Origin: Gigaspora margarita
Lineage: Eukaryota; Glomeromycota; Glomeromycetes; Diversisporales; Gigasporaceae
Direction of reading: 5' to 3'
DNA: 64,000 nucleotides
NCBI GenBank assembly: GCA_009809945.1
Contig: WTPW01000090.1
Span: forward strand, 197,212-261,211
Part shown: positions 22,356 to 33,319 of the stretch, piece by piece
Position numbering within the stretch: position 1 is the first letter of the stretch
How the letters are laid out: each line of letters begins with the position of its first letter
Notes under the pieces: generated by a model
Seen by the model: only the letters and a program-made list of their open reading frames with translations
Told to the model about the DNA's origin: nothing
Database searches by the model: none
Program-made: the position numbers and the translations under genes

Positions 22356-23204
22356 TTATCAATTATGTATTGGGTCACTTAAGATTTTTTATTTTATATG
22401 AGTACTTGATTCGTAATTATATTAATATAAGGATTGTTTTTTTATAGTGTTTTACTATTAGACTATTGATTGTATAGTTGTTCTTGTGATTTTGTATGCT
22501 ATGTGTGCTGATATCTCATGCTTTTAAGTTATTGTTTATTGCAGTAGGGATTGATATTTAAGGGATTCTATAAAATTACAGTATGTGTTTGCGGTATTGT
22601 TTTTCTTATGTGTATGTTGATTTGATTGTACTAGGAATAAAAATTGTAGAATATAGTTTACAGGCAAGTTAAGTGATATCTGCAATTCTGAACATCTGAT
22701 TGAATGGTTGTTTCTTGTAATTTTGTATGCCATGCATGCTGGCATTTTGTGCATTTAAATTACTATTTATCATAGTAGTGATTGATGTTTAAGGGATTCT
22801 ATAATGGTATGTGTTCACAGTATTGCTTTACCAGAAACATAGTACAAAGTACAAATAGTATGGTTTAGTGTTTGTACACAAAATCTGGAGTCTGATTGGA
22901 TGTTTTGGTAGTATGATGATTTACAAAATTCAGCTGACCTAGGCTAATCAGGGATATACCTGCAGCAGTTCAGTTAAATTCAGTAATAAATGAATACTAT
23001 TGTATTGTTTGCATATAATCTTTCATAAAAACCTAAACTTTGTCACTGCTAATAAAATCCCTGCATAATCCTTCATCATGCAATACTCAAAAATAACATG
23101 ACTAATAAGGATAACCAAAATAGGACCAAGAAGCTCACATATTTTTTTATAAACGCTCTCCCCATATTTAATACAAATATGCTCATTTACAAATTTCTAA
23201 ATTC

Positions 23205-23520
23205 TTAATAATTGTGGCCCAGTAGTTAAATTAGTAGGCGAAGATCTGGAAGTCTTTCCCTTGGCCACAACAATAGTAAAATTCGTGGATCAACTAAATA
23301 CTGAGTGTCATGACATCAAGTATCACATGCATATGTACTAATTTTTTTTTACAATAAATCACTACAATAAAGCAATTTTTAGCAAGTTCTGTAATTTTAA
23401 AATAAATTGAATAGAAACCACAACTGTTAATTCCAATACTGCAATAGCTAATAGGTTTTGTAATATCAAAATATTGTATGATTTAAAATAGTTGATTCCA
23501 AAATTAACTAATTCAACTAC
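23205..23520. repeat. Dispersed repeat, copy 1
   Basis: It contains GTGTCATGACATCAAGT and then ACTAATTTTTTTTTACAATAA and CCACAACTGTTAATTCC. The same blocks in the same order occur at 40670-40885. A tRNA-like head is possible (TGGCCCAGTAGTTAAATTAG at about 23217) but the B box is not convincing. It may be a SINE. Confidence 0.5.
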
Positions 23521-23757
23521 ATACCGCAATAGTGAGTTTGGGTAGTTTCAGGATCAGTGAACCCAGTAGGGTTTTTACAAACCCGGATCAAATCAAACTT
23601 TAGCCAAGTTTAAATTTGATTTGATTTCAAATCAAACCCAATCTCAAACTAGCATTAAAAAAAATATTTAAGTTTGATTTGAAGCAAACTTTTCAGTTAA
23701 ATTTGAGTTTGATTTGGGTTTGAGTTTGAAGTTTGCAAACTAGTTTGAGTTTGAATA

Positions 23758-24308
23758 CTGTATATTGCCAAAAATAAGCTACTTCTGAAAATAAACTACC
23801 CCTCTCTTTTGGTCAAGAAATGCAAAAACGTCTTTGACCCAAAAATAAGCTAACCACAATCGATAAAAGTTCTGATATAGTAAAGTACAAATTTTTATTA
23901 AGTAAATCGATTAAAGTTGCTTAAGTAAACTTATTCAGAAGATTAAAAACATATACCTTAAAATTTACAACAAAATTGAAGAACTTTTTATTGATTGGAA
24001 TTTAATATTTATGTTCAATGAAGAGATTAAAATTTTAATAACAAAATATATTCGTTGAAAGTAAAAATTAAAAGTTAAATAATAAAAAGTACTCATATTT
24101 TGATAAAACTTTCAAGATAGGTGTAGTTTTGTCTCCCAAATAAGTTTACTTAAATGCAAATAATAGATTTATATAGTGAAATTTAGACTTTACTATGGAG
24201 CTACTATTGTTAATTGACCAAAAATTGATTTTATCCAAAAATAAGCAACCCAGATTTTTTGCATCCAAAGTTGTCCAAAAAAGGTAGCTTATTTTCAGAA
24301 GCATACAG
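23758..24308. mobile_element. Long-hairpin MITE, family copy E (551 bp)
   Basis: Flanked by TA (23756-23757 and 24309-24310). Left end CTGTATATTGCCAAAAATAA and right end inverse TTATTTTCAGAAGCATACAG. Almost the whole element is one palindrome whose centre is near 24030. The TA duplication suggests Tc1/mariner-type mobilisation. Confidence 0.8.
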
Positions 24309-24319
24309 TAATATAAATA

Positions 24320-24871
24320 CTGTATATTACCAAAAATATGCCACTTCCAAAAATAAGCTACCCCCTTCTATTGGTCAAAAAACTCAAAAACATCTTTGAT
24401 CCAAAAATAAGCTACCCTATGATCGATGAAAGTTGCTATATAGTAAAGTCTAAAATTTACTAAGTAAATCGATTAAAGTCGCTTAAGTAAACTTATTTAG
24501 GAGATCAAAATACATATTCTCTAAAATTTACAACAAGTTAGAGAAATTTTTATTAATTGGTTTTTAATTTTTACTTTCAACGAAGAGATTAAAATTTTAT
24601 TAACAAAATATATTCGATAAACATTAAAATTAAAAGTCAAATAATAAAAAGTACTCCTATTTTGATAAAACTTTTAGCATATGTGTAATTTACTTTCCCA
24701 AACAAAACTACTTAAGCGCTAATAATTGATTTACATAGTAAAATTTAGACTTTACTATGTAATAACTATTGGCGACTGACCAAAAATTAATTATATTTGA
24801 AAATAAGCTATTTCAGATTTTTAGTGTCCAAAATCGTCCAATAAAGGTAGTTTATTTTCAGAAACATATAG
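24320..24871. mobile_element. Long-hairpin MITE, family copy F (552 bp)
   Basis: Flanked by TA (24318-24319 and 24872-24873). Left end CTGTATATTACCAAAAATAT, right end inverse TTATTTTCAGAAACATATAG. Colinear with copy E and only about 11 bp away in the same orientation. Confidence 0.8.
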
Positions 24872-25188
24872 TATATTTTTATATTTTAAACAAGTTTACT
24901 TAAATACAAAATAAGAATTAAGAAACTTGTTTAAAATTTAAAAATATATTTATATTATTCAAACTCAAACTAGTTTACAAACTTCAAATCAAACTCAAAT
25001 CAAACTTTGCATAAAATTTGGGTTTGTTTTGAGTTTGATTATTTTTTTATTTGAGTTTGGTTTGATTTCAAACTTTATAAAATTTATAGTTTGAGTTTGG
25101 TTTGATTTGAGGTTTAATCAAACTCAAATCAAACAGGATTAGACTTCGAAACCCTAGAACCCAGTGATATCTTCATTATCAGCACTTA

Positions 25189-25339
25189 GGGAAGTAACAA
25201 AAATCAGGTAATTTTTTAGAGGGTGAGGGGGTAAAAATATTGAAATTAAATATAGGAACCTGACTAAATTTATATTAAGGAGGGGGAAGGAGGAGTAGGG
25301 CTCTAATAAAAAATAATCAGGTAATTAATGATACGGCCC
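25189..25339. mobile_element. Short MITE with TTA flanks, copy 2
   Basis: Same family as 21667-21819 (GGGAAGTAACAAAAATCAGG ... AATTAATGATACGGCCC). It is flanked by TTA at 25186-25188 and 25340-25342. Confidence 0.65.
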
Positions 25340-25384
25340 TTAATATGATTAAGAATTCAGCTAAGTTAGAGTTAGTGTTAGGTT

Positions 25385-25690
25385 AGGTGATAATACCAGA
25401 AATGAACTATAAAGTACATAGAGTATAGTTTATAGGCAAGTTAAGTAGAGTTCGCAATTCTGGGCATCTGATTTTGTATGTGTTCATGCTTTTTAATTAT
25501 AGTGGGATCATTATTTAAATAATTCTATAATAACACCATATGTATTCACAATATTGATTTTCTTTATATGTACATTGACTTGACTATTTATCACCATGCC
25601 TTCTTGACTTATTGTACTTATATATTAATATTATAGTTTGTTTTTACTTGTTTTAGGATTATGTCAATTTATGTATTGGGTCACTTAAGT
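25385..25690. repeat. Further copy of the 21.3-kb direct repeat
   Basis: Blocks CCAGAAATGAACTATAAAGT, AGTTTATAGGCAAGTTAAGT, TTACTTGTTTTAGGATTATG and TATGTATTGGGTCACTTAAG match 21345-21640 and 22359-22385. Confidence 0.65.
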
Positions 25691-25693
25691 TTT

Positions 25694-25945
25694 TTGATTT
25701 TTATAGGGCTATCTTCAAATTTCTGGGTTAGATTTATCTGATCAAGATCAGCGTTTAGCCCTAATTGTTAGCAGATTCTATAGAAAATTATTAGCTAGGA
25801 ATTTTTTACTTAATAAATGGATATGATTTATTAGTAAAATTTTTTATTATCTTGGGGCAAAATTGATCAATTCTGATTCAGCCAACCATGATTCTGTTGC
25901 ACTTCGACGCATTCTGACCAGAATTTTAGGGCCCCTGTATGAGTT
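25694..25945. mobile_element. Dispersed element related to the 15929 insertion
   Basis: The left end resembles GATTTTTATAGGGCTATC and the right end CCCCTGTATGAGTT, which matches (inverted) the CAACTCATACGGGGG end at 15929. The interior has CTTAATAAATGGATATGATTTATTAG, also found at 16010 and 27580 in related form. The target duplication is not clear. Confidence 0.6.
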
Positions 25946-26117
25946 AAGACTTTTTATTTTATATTAGCTCCAAATATTTTGATATTAACGATTGTTGTAT
26001 AGGTACTAAATTTATTATTTTTTTGTGGATATCAGATAACAACATTGTCATTGCCTCTTAAATATGTTATTACCTTATTAATGCCCTCCCTGCATCATTT
26101 CGTAAACTGACTCTTAA

Positions 26118-26485
26118 GGGTAGGGTGAACGTAGATTATTTTTAATAGTGATCACATTATAATCATATGAAATCAGGTGATCAACCAATCAGAATTGTAA
26201 ACAATATAGATCTGACCAATTAGAATTAGCAATTTTTGTGCTACCTAAGTAAATTTGGGTCTATCTAAGTTTTTTATCAATATACAAAGATAGATATTTT
26301 TAAATAATATAGATTTTAAAATTTTACTATAACAAATATGAAACATCAAATTATATACCACATAATTTTGGGGAATATTGACTATAATTCTAAAAAGTTT
26401 TATTAGAAGCATATGTTTGATTTTTATATAAAATTTTGTAGTACTACATAAATCATATGAAAATTGATTTACGTTTACCCTACCC
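26118..26485. mobile_element. TTAA-flanked MITE, copy 2 (368 bp)
   Basis: TTAA at 26114-26117 and 26486-26489, with ends GGGTAGGGTGAACGTAGATT and the inverse AATTGATTTACGTTTACCCTACCC (one internal change). Same family as 8558-8907. An open frame on the minus strand (26245-26511) crosses the right end and is not a gene. Confidence 0.75.
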
Positions 26486-26519
26486 TTAAATTGATCACAT
26501 AATAGATTCAAGTAATTCG

Positions 26520-27030
26520 TTATCTCATATCACTTGATTAATCCTACAACAAACCATATTTGTAGAACCCGGGTTTACTATTGAAGCTAATTTTAGTATC
26601 AAATTATTATCGCTATCTCAAAACAATATTAACACAGCATAACAAACTTTTATTGTAACTGGCTGATTTTTATAGATCATATCATTATACTAAGACATAT
26701 TAAAGTAGTCATAATAATCATGAGATTGAATGCATATTCGCAGAGATTGTAGTATAAAAATTTAGAAACTATACCTTTTTCCCTACAAGCGTTGAAGTAA
26801 TTTGGTAATCAGCAAGGTAATTCAGAAATTAGATATATAATATCTACATCATATACTAATTTTCACATTTCTGGTTTTGTGCAACTGCATTGTGCAGCTA
26901 CTTATTAGATTATAAAAAAAGATATTTTCAGAATTACAGATATTATATTGATATTCTGCTATTTATATTTATTGAACAAATAACATCAATCTGCACAACT
27001 TAAAACAATTTTAATAGTTAACTACAATCT
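26520..27030. other. No recognised feature
   Basis: AT-rich sequence without open frames or clear repeat ends. Confidence 0.5.
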
Positions 27031-27180
27031 GTACAGTATCAATAGTTAGCTATAGTTAACTATAGTTGACAATAGCTTTTACTATTAATTATAGTTATCT
27101 GTAGTTTGTATAGTTAACTATAGTTAACCTATAGTTTGAGTAGTTAACTATATTAAACTGTAGGTTGAGAAGTTCAAAAT
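27030..27180. repeat. Microsatellite-like TATAGTTAAC tract
   Basis: Imperfect repeats of ATAGTTAACTATAGTT with interruptions. Palindromic and non-coding. Confidence 0.75.
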
Positions 27181-27544
27181 GCATACAGACGATACAGGAT
27201 TACTAAATACAGATATCAAACAGTTATCGATCAATAGATTACATCACTACAACAATGGGCTATAGGATTAGATTGACACTTACTATATGCAAAATTCCAT
27301 TCATGCTATTTTAATAAGTATACCAAAATCGATTAAACATTAGTTTTTGCATATTTTCATTTTTTCTTTTACATGTGTTCAGATTCTTTGTTGCACTAAT
27401 CCAGAATAGTCAAAGTTTGCACTCTGCAATTGGCTATTTCCTTGTATTACCCATGCAAATAAGTGGATGTGAAGTGAAGCATAAGTCTATTCAACTTATA
27501 CAGGAAGATTCACAAAATTTCTGGTCAGATGCATCAGAGTTCTG

Positions 27545-27700
27545 GTCATCAGGTTCTGAAATAATCAATTTGCCTAGTCAAAAATTTTACTAATTAAATC
27601 GTAGCCATTCATTAAGTGAAAAGTCCTAGCTGATAATTTTGCTATAGAACCTACTGACCACTTGGGCCCAGAAATTTTTGGGATTGCCCTGTAAAAATCG
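27545..27700. mobile_element. Partial copy of the 15929/25694 element family
   Basis: AAAAATTTTACTAATTAAATCGTAGCC, TTCATTAAGTGAAAAGTC and TTGCTATAGAACCTACTGACC match 16003-16085 almost base for base. It ends at GGGATTGCCCTGTAAAAATC. The left end was not found. Confidence 0.6.
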
Positions 27701-27704
27701 AGTC

Positions 27705-28190
27705 AATTCTACAAATAAAGAAATGATACATGATAATAAGTCAACAACAAATGATTTATAAAGAATGATTAATGTATTGAGTTGACAATGAAATTTATAA
27801 AAGAAAGATTTATGGGTTGATGAGATTGTGAAATGGCTTAAAAAAGAAATATCTATGGGTTGATGAGACTGTGAAATGACTTATAAAAGAAAGATCTACA
27901 GGTTGATGAGTCAATGTTGAAATTGTAGTATAGATAGTAAAATATATTATATAGTAATTTATTTACTATATAAGGTAATTAAATTATTAATATAGTAATT
28001 TTTGTTTTTTTTTTTTACTTTAAATAAATTTTAATTATTTTTTTAAAAGAAACATAGTAATAAAAAATAAATATAAAAAAATTTCATATAAATTTGTAAA
28101 ATTTATAGAAATTTATATAACTGAAACAGGGTTAGCTTTGCAAAAATAAACAAAAATAAGAAAAATTTTATATTTATAAAAGAGTTTTAC
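27705..28190. other. Low-complexity intergenic sequence
   Basis: A short direct repeat (GAAAGATCTACAGGTTGATGAG-like words at 27800-27915, about three copies) is followed by A/T runs. No gene. Confidence 0.55.
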
Positions 28191-28193
28191 TAA

Positions 28194-28531
28194 AATGCAC
28201 CTATGGTGTTTTACACCATGTTACACAAAACTATTAGAATAGCCAATCAAAATTTAAAATCAGGTGTAACATAAAATTTTGTTTTTTTGTTTACTTTATT
28301 AAAAAAAACATTCATATCTCAAATTTTGCTTATGAAACCAACTTTGGGGCTCTAATAAAAAAATTCCTTGCTAAATTTTGTAAATACTAATGCCCTGATA
28401 AAATCCCAGGCCTTACCTAACCCTAAAGTATTCAAAATTTATTTTTGCTTTATAAAAATTTATTTTTTTGTTTTTGTTACACAGATTTGCAAATCTAATT
28501 TATCTATGGTGGTAAAACACCATAAGTGCAA
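28194..28531. mobile_element. MITE with TGCACCTATGGTG ends, telomere-like core
   Basis: The left end AAATGCACCTATGGTGTTTT pairs with the right end GGTAAAACACCATAAGTGCA. The interior matches 56291-56630 closely (CTTTGGGGCTCTAATAAAAA, CCTTGCTAAATTTTGTA, TTACACAGATTTGCAAATC) and holds CCTTACCTAACCCTAAA (about 28411). Target-site ends are TA-rich. Confidence 0.75.
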
Positions 28532-28599
28532 TAATTGTTTATAAAATGGGATTTTATCTATGTATCCAAAGGCACATATACCCGCATCATGAGACCTAT

Positions 28600-28830
28600 A
28601 GATCGTTCAAGACCAGGTGTAACGTTACACGATCAGGAAATTCAAAACAAACGTTTGTTTTGACAAAAATCGCTCATTTTGCAAGAAATTGCATTAATAA
28701 AAAGTTTCCTTAAACGATTTTACAATATAATCGCCTAAACCCTAACCCTAACATAGTTCTTACCCTAACCCTAACCTAACATAAAAATGTTGATAATATC
28801 ATATGATCAAAATAATGGGTACAAAAATTT
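28600..28830. repeat. Region with two telomere-like tracts
   Basis: TAAACCCTAACCCTAAC (28736-28752) and TACCCTAACCCTAACC (28763-28778) lie in a sequence that also has CCAGGTGTAACGTTACACGATC (about 28613) and GCAAGAAATTGCATTAATAAA, reminiscent of the neighbouring MITE family. It is probably a diverged member. Confidence 0.5.
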
Positions 28831-29037
28831 AATGTACCCTTACGGGTATCACTACATTAATTTTTATAAAATATTAATTTTATTAATTTTTAATTTTTTA
28901 AAAAAATTTATTAAGTCTTTAATTTTTTATAACCTTTTAAATATATACTTTTAGTAATTTTGTTTATAAAAATCCTTCAGTTGTTTTAAATGCAATTTTA
29001 AAATTTTAATTTTTCATTAAAACTAACTCAATTTTTT

Positions 29038-29335
29038 TTATAAATAGATTAGTTATAATTTTTTTATAAATAGATTATAACTATTATAGTTATAATTTTT
29101 TTTATAAATAGATTATAACTATTATAGTTATAATTTTTTTTTATAAATAGATTATAACTATATAATTATAATTTTTTTTATAAATAGATTATAACTATTA
29201 TAGTTATAATTTTTTTTATAAATAGATTATAATTATTATAGTTATAATTTTTTTTTATAATAGATTATAACTATTATAGTTATAAGTTTTTTTTATAAAT
29301 AGATTATAACTATTATAGTTATATATATAATTTAT
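29038..29335. repeat. Tandem repeat, unit about 38 bp
   Basis: About seven to eight near-identical copies of TTTTTTTTATAAATAGATTATAACTATTATAGTTATAA, each an imperfect palindrome (TTATAACTATTATAGTTATAA). Confidence 0.9.
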
Positions 29336-29339
29336 AAGA

Positions 29340-29835
29340 TTTAGATTTAAAATTGGTTGAGATAATTACCTTACGACAAATCTTTTGAATCAACACACGT
29401 ATCGTCATATATAGTAATCAGTGCTTAGTATGAAAATTCTTCAGATATCTTCATGAAATCATTATATTTATCTTTTTCTTTGTCATATTTAACTTCATGA
29501 AATTTTTTTATTTATCGATCTTTATGTATTGATAAGTATAATTTTTTTATTTATATGTTGTTTTTTACTAATAATTTTTTCTTCTAATGTTTCGATGTCG
29601 TTGTATATTTTTTTGTTATTTGTCAAAATGTACTTAGCACATTAGTTGGTACTGTACTAGACTTTATTTCTTTGGCGGAGGCATTTTATAGATGAATCTA
29701 ATGAAGTTTGGTATCTTTTTTATCATATTCATTTAATATTTCTACACCCCCATAGCATAGCGTGTCGAAATGCCATTAGGGTATAACTTGGTACATATTG
29801 CATTAGTCCTATTGATAATTTTGCAGTTTTTTTCA
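29340..29835. other. No recognised feature
   Basis: AT-rich sequence without clear repeats or coding signal. Confidence 0.45.
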
Positions 29836-29836
29836 G

Positions 29837-30106
29837 ATGAAGAACATGGATTGTTACTACAGGAGATTATTCAAATACACATCAGTGTATATATTTAATT
29901 CTAAGACTTCAAATCCGATTGGTCAATCATTGACATATACCCTGCATATATCATCTGACTTAGAACGAATTGTTGGCCACGAAAACGAATTGTTCAGAGA
30001 AACCGAATACATATTCAGAAGCTACACCTTTCGCTTTATATACTTTCAAAATAATCACGAAAACGGAGGAATAATCATGAGGGTTAGCTATATGACGTTT
30101 TTTTAA
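29837..30106 (+). CDS. Hypothetical 89-aa open frame
   Basis: An uninterrupted frame beginning MKNMDCYYRRLFKYTSVYIF and ending YMTFF. I do not recognise it. It has no membrane segment or known motif. It lies in a stretch with a slightly less A/T-run-rich composition and no obvious repeat, which is the only reason to list it. It could be an exon or chance. No neighbours support it. Confidence 0.15.
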   Translation: MKNMDCYYRRLFKYTSVYIFNSKTSNPIGQSLTYTLHISSDLERIVGHENELFRETEYIFRSYTFRFIYFQNNHENGGIIMRVSYMTFF

Positions 30107-30109
30107 AAT

Positions 30110-30700
30110 TTAGTTGTTACTTTTACTATATAAGAATCTCTAAAACAAAAGAAATAGCTTTTTTTTTTGTAGTTAGATCTCTAGTAATCGAATTTGTTCT
30201 CAAGATTGATAGTACATATAGATTAGCGAAGCTGTAGATTTTAATATTGATAAAAGTCGAAACTGGGTTCAACTTTTGTAATCTTAAATCTAATAAAGTA
30301 AAACTGAAAACTTGGAAGAAAGGTTTAAGTTTAGCGTACTTTTTACTTGCAGTTGTTTACTATTCTTTTTAATTTATTTACAGTATATTAATTTAATTAT
30401 TATTTTTGTTATTATTTATTGTTAGCAATTTAGTTTTGATACAAAGCTCTACGCATCTAATAGATCGTTATTTAAAATTTAAGATATCGATGTGTTTTTA
30501 AATCTAATCGGATTATATGTGTGGCAATGGCTATTAGCCAAAATAATAGATTATTGTAATTTTTAAAATTTTAAAAATATATCTTTTATTTAATTAATAC
30601 TGTTATATTTTGTGAAATATTTTACTTTGGTTCGTTTTAATGTAAGCCTATTAGCCAATCAGATCTTGTAAATCACGAAATGATCTACCTGCTACAAAAA
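30110..30700. other. No recognised feature
   Basis: AT-rich sequence, no repeats or frames that can be supported. Confidence 0.45.
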
Positions 30701-30823
30701 TTAACCAATCTGAATGAAAGCCCGCTATGTTAGTTACAGGTTTATATTCCGTGCCGAAGGCACGGGATTTAAATATGACCCGCGTGTGTGACTGGGTTAT
30801 TCAATATACCCATACAATAACTA

Positions 30824-30926
30824 TTTATTGCACGGTGTCTGACATGACAATACCGTGCCAATAAGTAACTGAAACAAGCACGGGCTGTCACATAAGACCC
30901 GTGCAATAAAAACTGTTATTGACGAT
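30824..30926. mobile_element. Short hairpin element with GCACGG ends
   Basis: CAATAACTATTTATTGCACGG pairs with CCCGTGCAATAAAAACTGTTATTG. It is GC-richer than its surroundings. Just upstream (30745-30810) are CCGTGCCGAAGGCACGGG and GACCCGCGTG words, likely part of a related decayed element. Confidence 0.6.
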
Positions 30927-30929
30927 AGT

Positions 30930-31725
30930 GGGAAAGTTTTTGTTTTTAGTGGAACTAAATTATAATAATTCAACTTTAAAACCTACTATTACATATAATG
31001 ATTTGAATATACTTGATATTACCATTATGATTTAGTCAACACAAGCTCAGTCACAGTCTCCCCCTGACTCATACCCTCTATACCGCCACATTTTATTACC
31101 AAATAGCCTTATAGTTTATATTGTTCAAGTTCGAATGTAAGCCTTACTGATATGGCTCAGATATGGTGTAATAATATTATTACTTTTAGGTATTTTATAA
31201 TTTTCAAGTGCACCACCACTCACAGATCATTCTGCTGCGTTATACTAGCTTATATGTCTATTCATCTAAAGAAATTTATGAAAATTTTTTAAATTTTTAT
31301 ATATGTAGGCGTAGCCAAATTTATACACCAATAATATATATTCTTGATACACAAAATTACACCTGGGTTATTACATTCAACAACAAACCCAGCTAAACCA
31401 ACACAAAGTATCGGTAATTCCCAACTAATCAAGTTAGTCAAGTAAATAATAGTTCCTATATTGGAATTGGCACTGGTATGAGTGTAGTTATTTTAGCTGT
31501 AATTTTATTTATTATTGAATTTTTTATTTATAAAAATCGACATGAAAAATTGGTTGCGACACCAGGTACAACCATGTCTACAGTTTATTCACCTGAATAC
31601 TTCCACCTGAAACTTATGCGCAAACTCCTAAGTATGGAGTTCCAGTACCTGCCAATAATTAACATGGTTCATAGATACTTTATTTATAGATTATTTCTGT
31701 CTCTCGCTTTCAACTTATAGTGCTC
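30930..31725 (+). pseudogene. Kelch-type membrane protein fragment, broken
   Basis: The best parts are YNDLNILDITIM (about 30990), typical of a kelch repeat, SNVSLTDMAQIWCNNIIT (about 31135), and the C-terminus at 31478-31720. The latter holds the transmembrane segment VVILAVILFIIEFFIY followed by a charged KNRHEK patch and a tail TPGTTMSTVYSPEY. Stops and frame changes separate these parts. Close relatives lie at 47000-47960, 43540-43990 and 51500-51930. Full-length relatives in this kind of fungus would carry several kelch repeats outside and one membrane pass; that comparison is from general knowledge, not tested. It is a pseudogene. Confidence 0.65.
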
Positions 31726-31739
31726 TGGCAGAGCTAAAC

Positions 31740-32110
31740 AAGACAAAACTTGATAAATTTTATATGTTTGATGCTAATTTGCTAACAAAATTGTTTAATT
31801 TAATATAGATTCTAAGAAACGGTTTTATAATTTTTTGATTTTTAATTTTTTACTTTGGTTTTTTTTACTTTTAGATAAATTATTCATTGCTAAATTAAAT
31901 ACCTTCTGCAATATTGTGGTTCACTAAACCAATTATTTACTACTAAATTTAATCTATTAATACAATCGATTTTCTGGTATTTTAATTCTCTGAAAAAATA
32001 TTAACTTCTTTGTGAAATATAAAATTACTGATTTTGTATTTTTTCTTATTTGATTGATACATTATTAATTATTAACACCATACAACGCTTTTAACATCTA
32101 AATTTGCCAA
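31740..32110. other. No recognised feature
   Basis: AT-rich sequence following the kelch-type fragment. Nothing supported. Confidence 0.5.
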
Positions 32111-32118
32111 AAAGGGTC

Positions 32119-32913
32119 GGCTAAAGCCAGGCACATCACTAGATTACCCGATATGTAACCCGGACCCGTCCGACAAAACAAAGCGAGATGACAAAGACAA
32201 AACCGCGAAAAATATAAAAAAAACGGCTATCTAAGGCCGTTTGAAGTCAATTTTTCGGTTAACATCACCCCGAGCCAATCAAAACGTTGGATGACTCTTG
32301 GCAGTCACCTGATTTACATCAACCGATGAAATTGCCCACCTTTGCTAATTTTTATATGTTCGTTTCATATGTTCGTTTCATTTTACCCTCCCGACCAGTG
32401 TTTAAAATAGAAATTTTAATTTACCGGTACATGCAACTGTTATATAAAAAAATACCGGTTCAAAAAAAAAAAAATCCTGTAAAAAATTTTTATATAAATA
32501 AGTATTTGTAGTTAATTTGAATGGCCAACTTAGTTAGCAGTATGTGAGAATCTATCTTGTCAATATGCACCGGTTATTTCAAAAATTCCGGATCATGCAC
32601 TGTTTGTTGCACCGACCCAATTTTAAAATACCGGTATATGCAATATAAAAAACGGTAGATCCGGATTTTTATCATGCTATTTTATACACTGCTCCCGACC
32701 TCCCGAGAGTCCTGGAAAAGTGATGTTAACCGAAGAATCAACTTCAAACGGCCTAAACAGGACTTGATTCACTATGTAAAAGTGTCGGGAATGCGATTTT
32801 GCTATATATAAATCACACTCTATATCAACAATCTAATCCCAACTCTAATATCAATCGTTTTCAATTAAAAATCGGAAAAATTGGGTAATCTCGTGATGTA
32901 CCTGGCTTTAGCC
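32119..32913. mobile_element. Foldback element hosting a hAT insertion
   Basis: Outer inverted ends are GGCTAAAGCCAGGCACATCA (32119) and the inverse TGATGTACCTGGCTTTAGCC (to 32913). Inner arms GGCCGTTTGAAGTC (about 32240) and GACTTCAAACGGCC-like (about 32742) also pair, through TTCGGTTAACATCAC/GTGATGTTAACCGAA. It is less AT-rich than the surroundings. The interior carries the 296-bp insertion at 32396-32691. The target duplication may be CCAAAA but is uncertain. Confidence 0.75.
32396..32691. mobile_element. hAT-like MITE, 296 bp, perfect 8-bp duplication
   Basis: CTCCCGAC flanks both sides (32388-32395 and 32692-32699). The inverted ends are CAGTGTTTAAAATAG and CTATTTTATACACTG (one mismatch in 15). 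Subterminal ACCGGTAT/ATACCGGT words recur inside. CAGTGTT ends are shared with 38793-40234. Confidence 0.9.
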
Positions 32914-32924
32914 ATCCCCCAAAA

Positions 32925-33315
32925 GTCAATTTAACGTTTCACGGACTTGAAAGCGTTGTACAAATACTATGCAACTGCAAGAACAATCAATTGCTTCGCA
33001 GTAAAAAAGATAATGAATATATTAGTCAAATACTAAGAACATTATTAGTCCGCTATAAATTTAGATGGCAAATGTCTAGATATTTCCATTTTTAAAAATT
33101 TTTTGGCCGGAATTTTTGCCGCCCAGATTATCTGATAATCACTATGTTGCTCAGCGATTCAACAGATCGAAAAGATGCTGATGAGTCTCGTGAAATTATC
33201 GACCAATTCTTGATAATCAAAACAGGTGTAACTTTCCACAAGTAGTAGCGATCGCAATGATCTACTTATAATGAAGTTAACCATTTTGATTGGTTGTACA
33301 AACATGATTAAACCG
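32925..33315. other. No recognised gene; paralogous flank near the right end
   Basis: No coding signal. The last 40 bases (from TTTTGATTGGTTGTACAAAC at about 33282) match 41010-41050, which is the empty-site copy for the next element. Confidence 0.55.
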
Positions 33316-33319
33316 TTAA

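Larger units (their letters stand above)
21340..22930. repeat. Direct repeat array interrupted by two MITEs
   Basis: Diverged copies of a unit with the blocks GAACATAGTACGAAATACGA, TATAGTTTATAGGCAAGTTA, GTATGCGTGCTGAAGTTTTG and CAGTAGGGATTAATGTTTAA occur at about 21345-21600, 22470-22620 (partial), 22625-22830 and 22830-22930 (partial). A further copy lies at 25385-25640. The inserted MITEs at 21667-21819 and 21823-22355 separate the first two. Confidence 0.7.
23567..25156. mobile_element. hAT-like element (1590 bp) hosting two nested MITEs
   Basis: The perfect 8-bp target duplication GAACCCAG lies at 23559-23566 and 25157-25164. Ends are TAGGGTTT and AAACCCTA. Subterminal arrays of TTTGAGTTTGATTTG (left) and the inverse (right, 24955-25135) form a large foldback. 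The loop holds two complete 551-552-bp MITEs. No coding sequence. Confidence 0.85.

Noticed and set aside
22155..22447. Two overlapping open frames across the right end of the Harbinger-like MITE
   Set aside because: They depend on the inverted end and G/C runs, and cross the element boundary.
27030..27180. A CRISPR-like or spacer array
   Set aside because: The ATAGTTAAC repeats have no regular spacers; it is a simple microsatellite.
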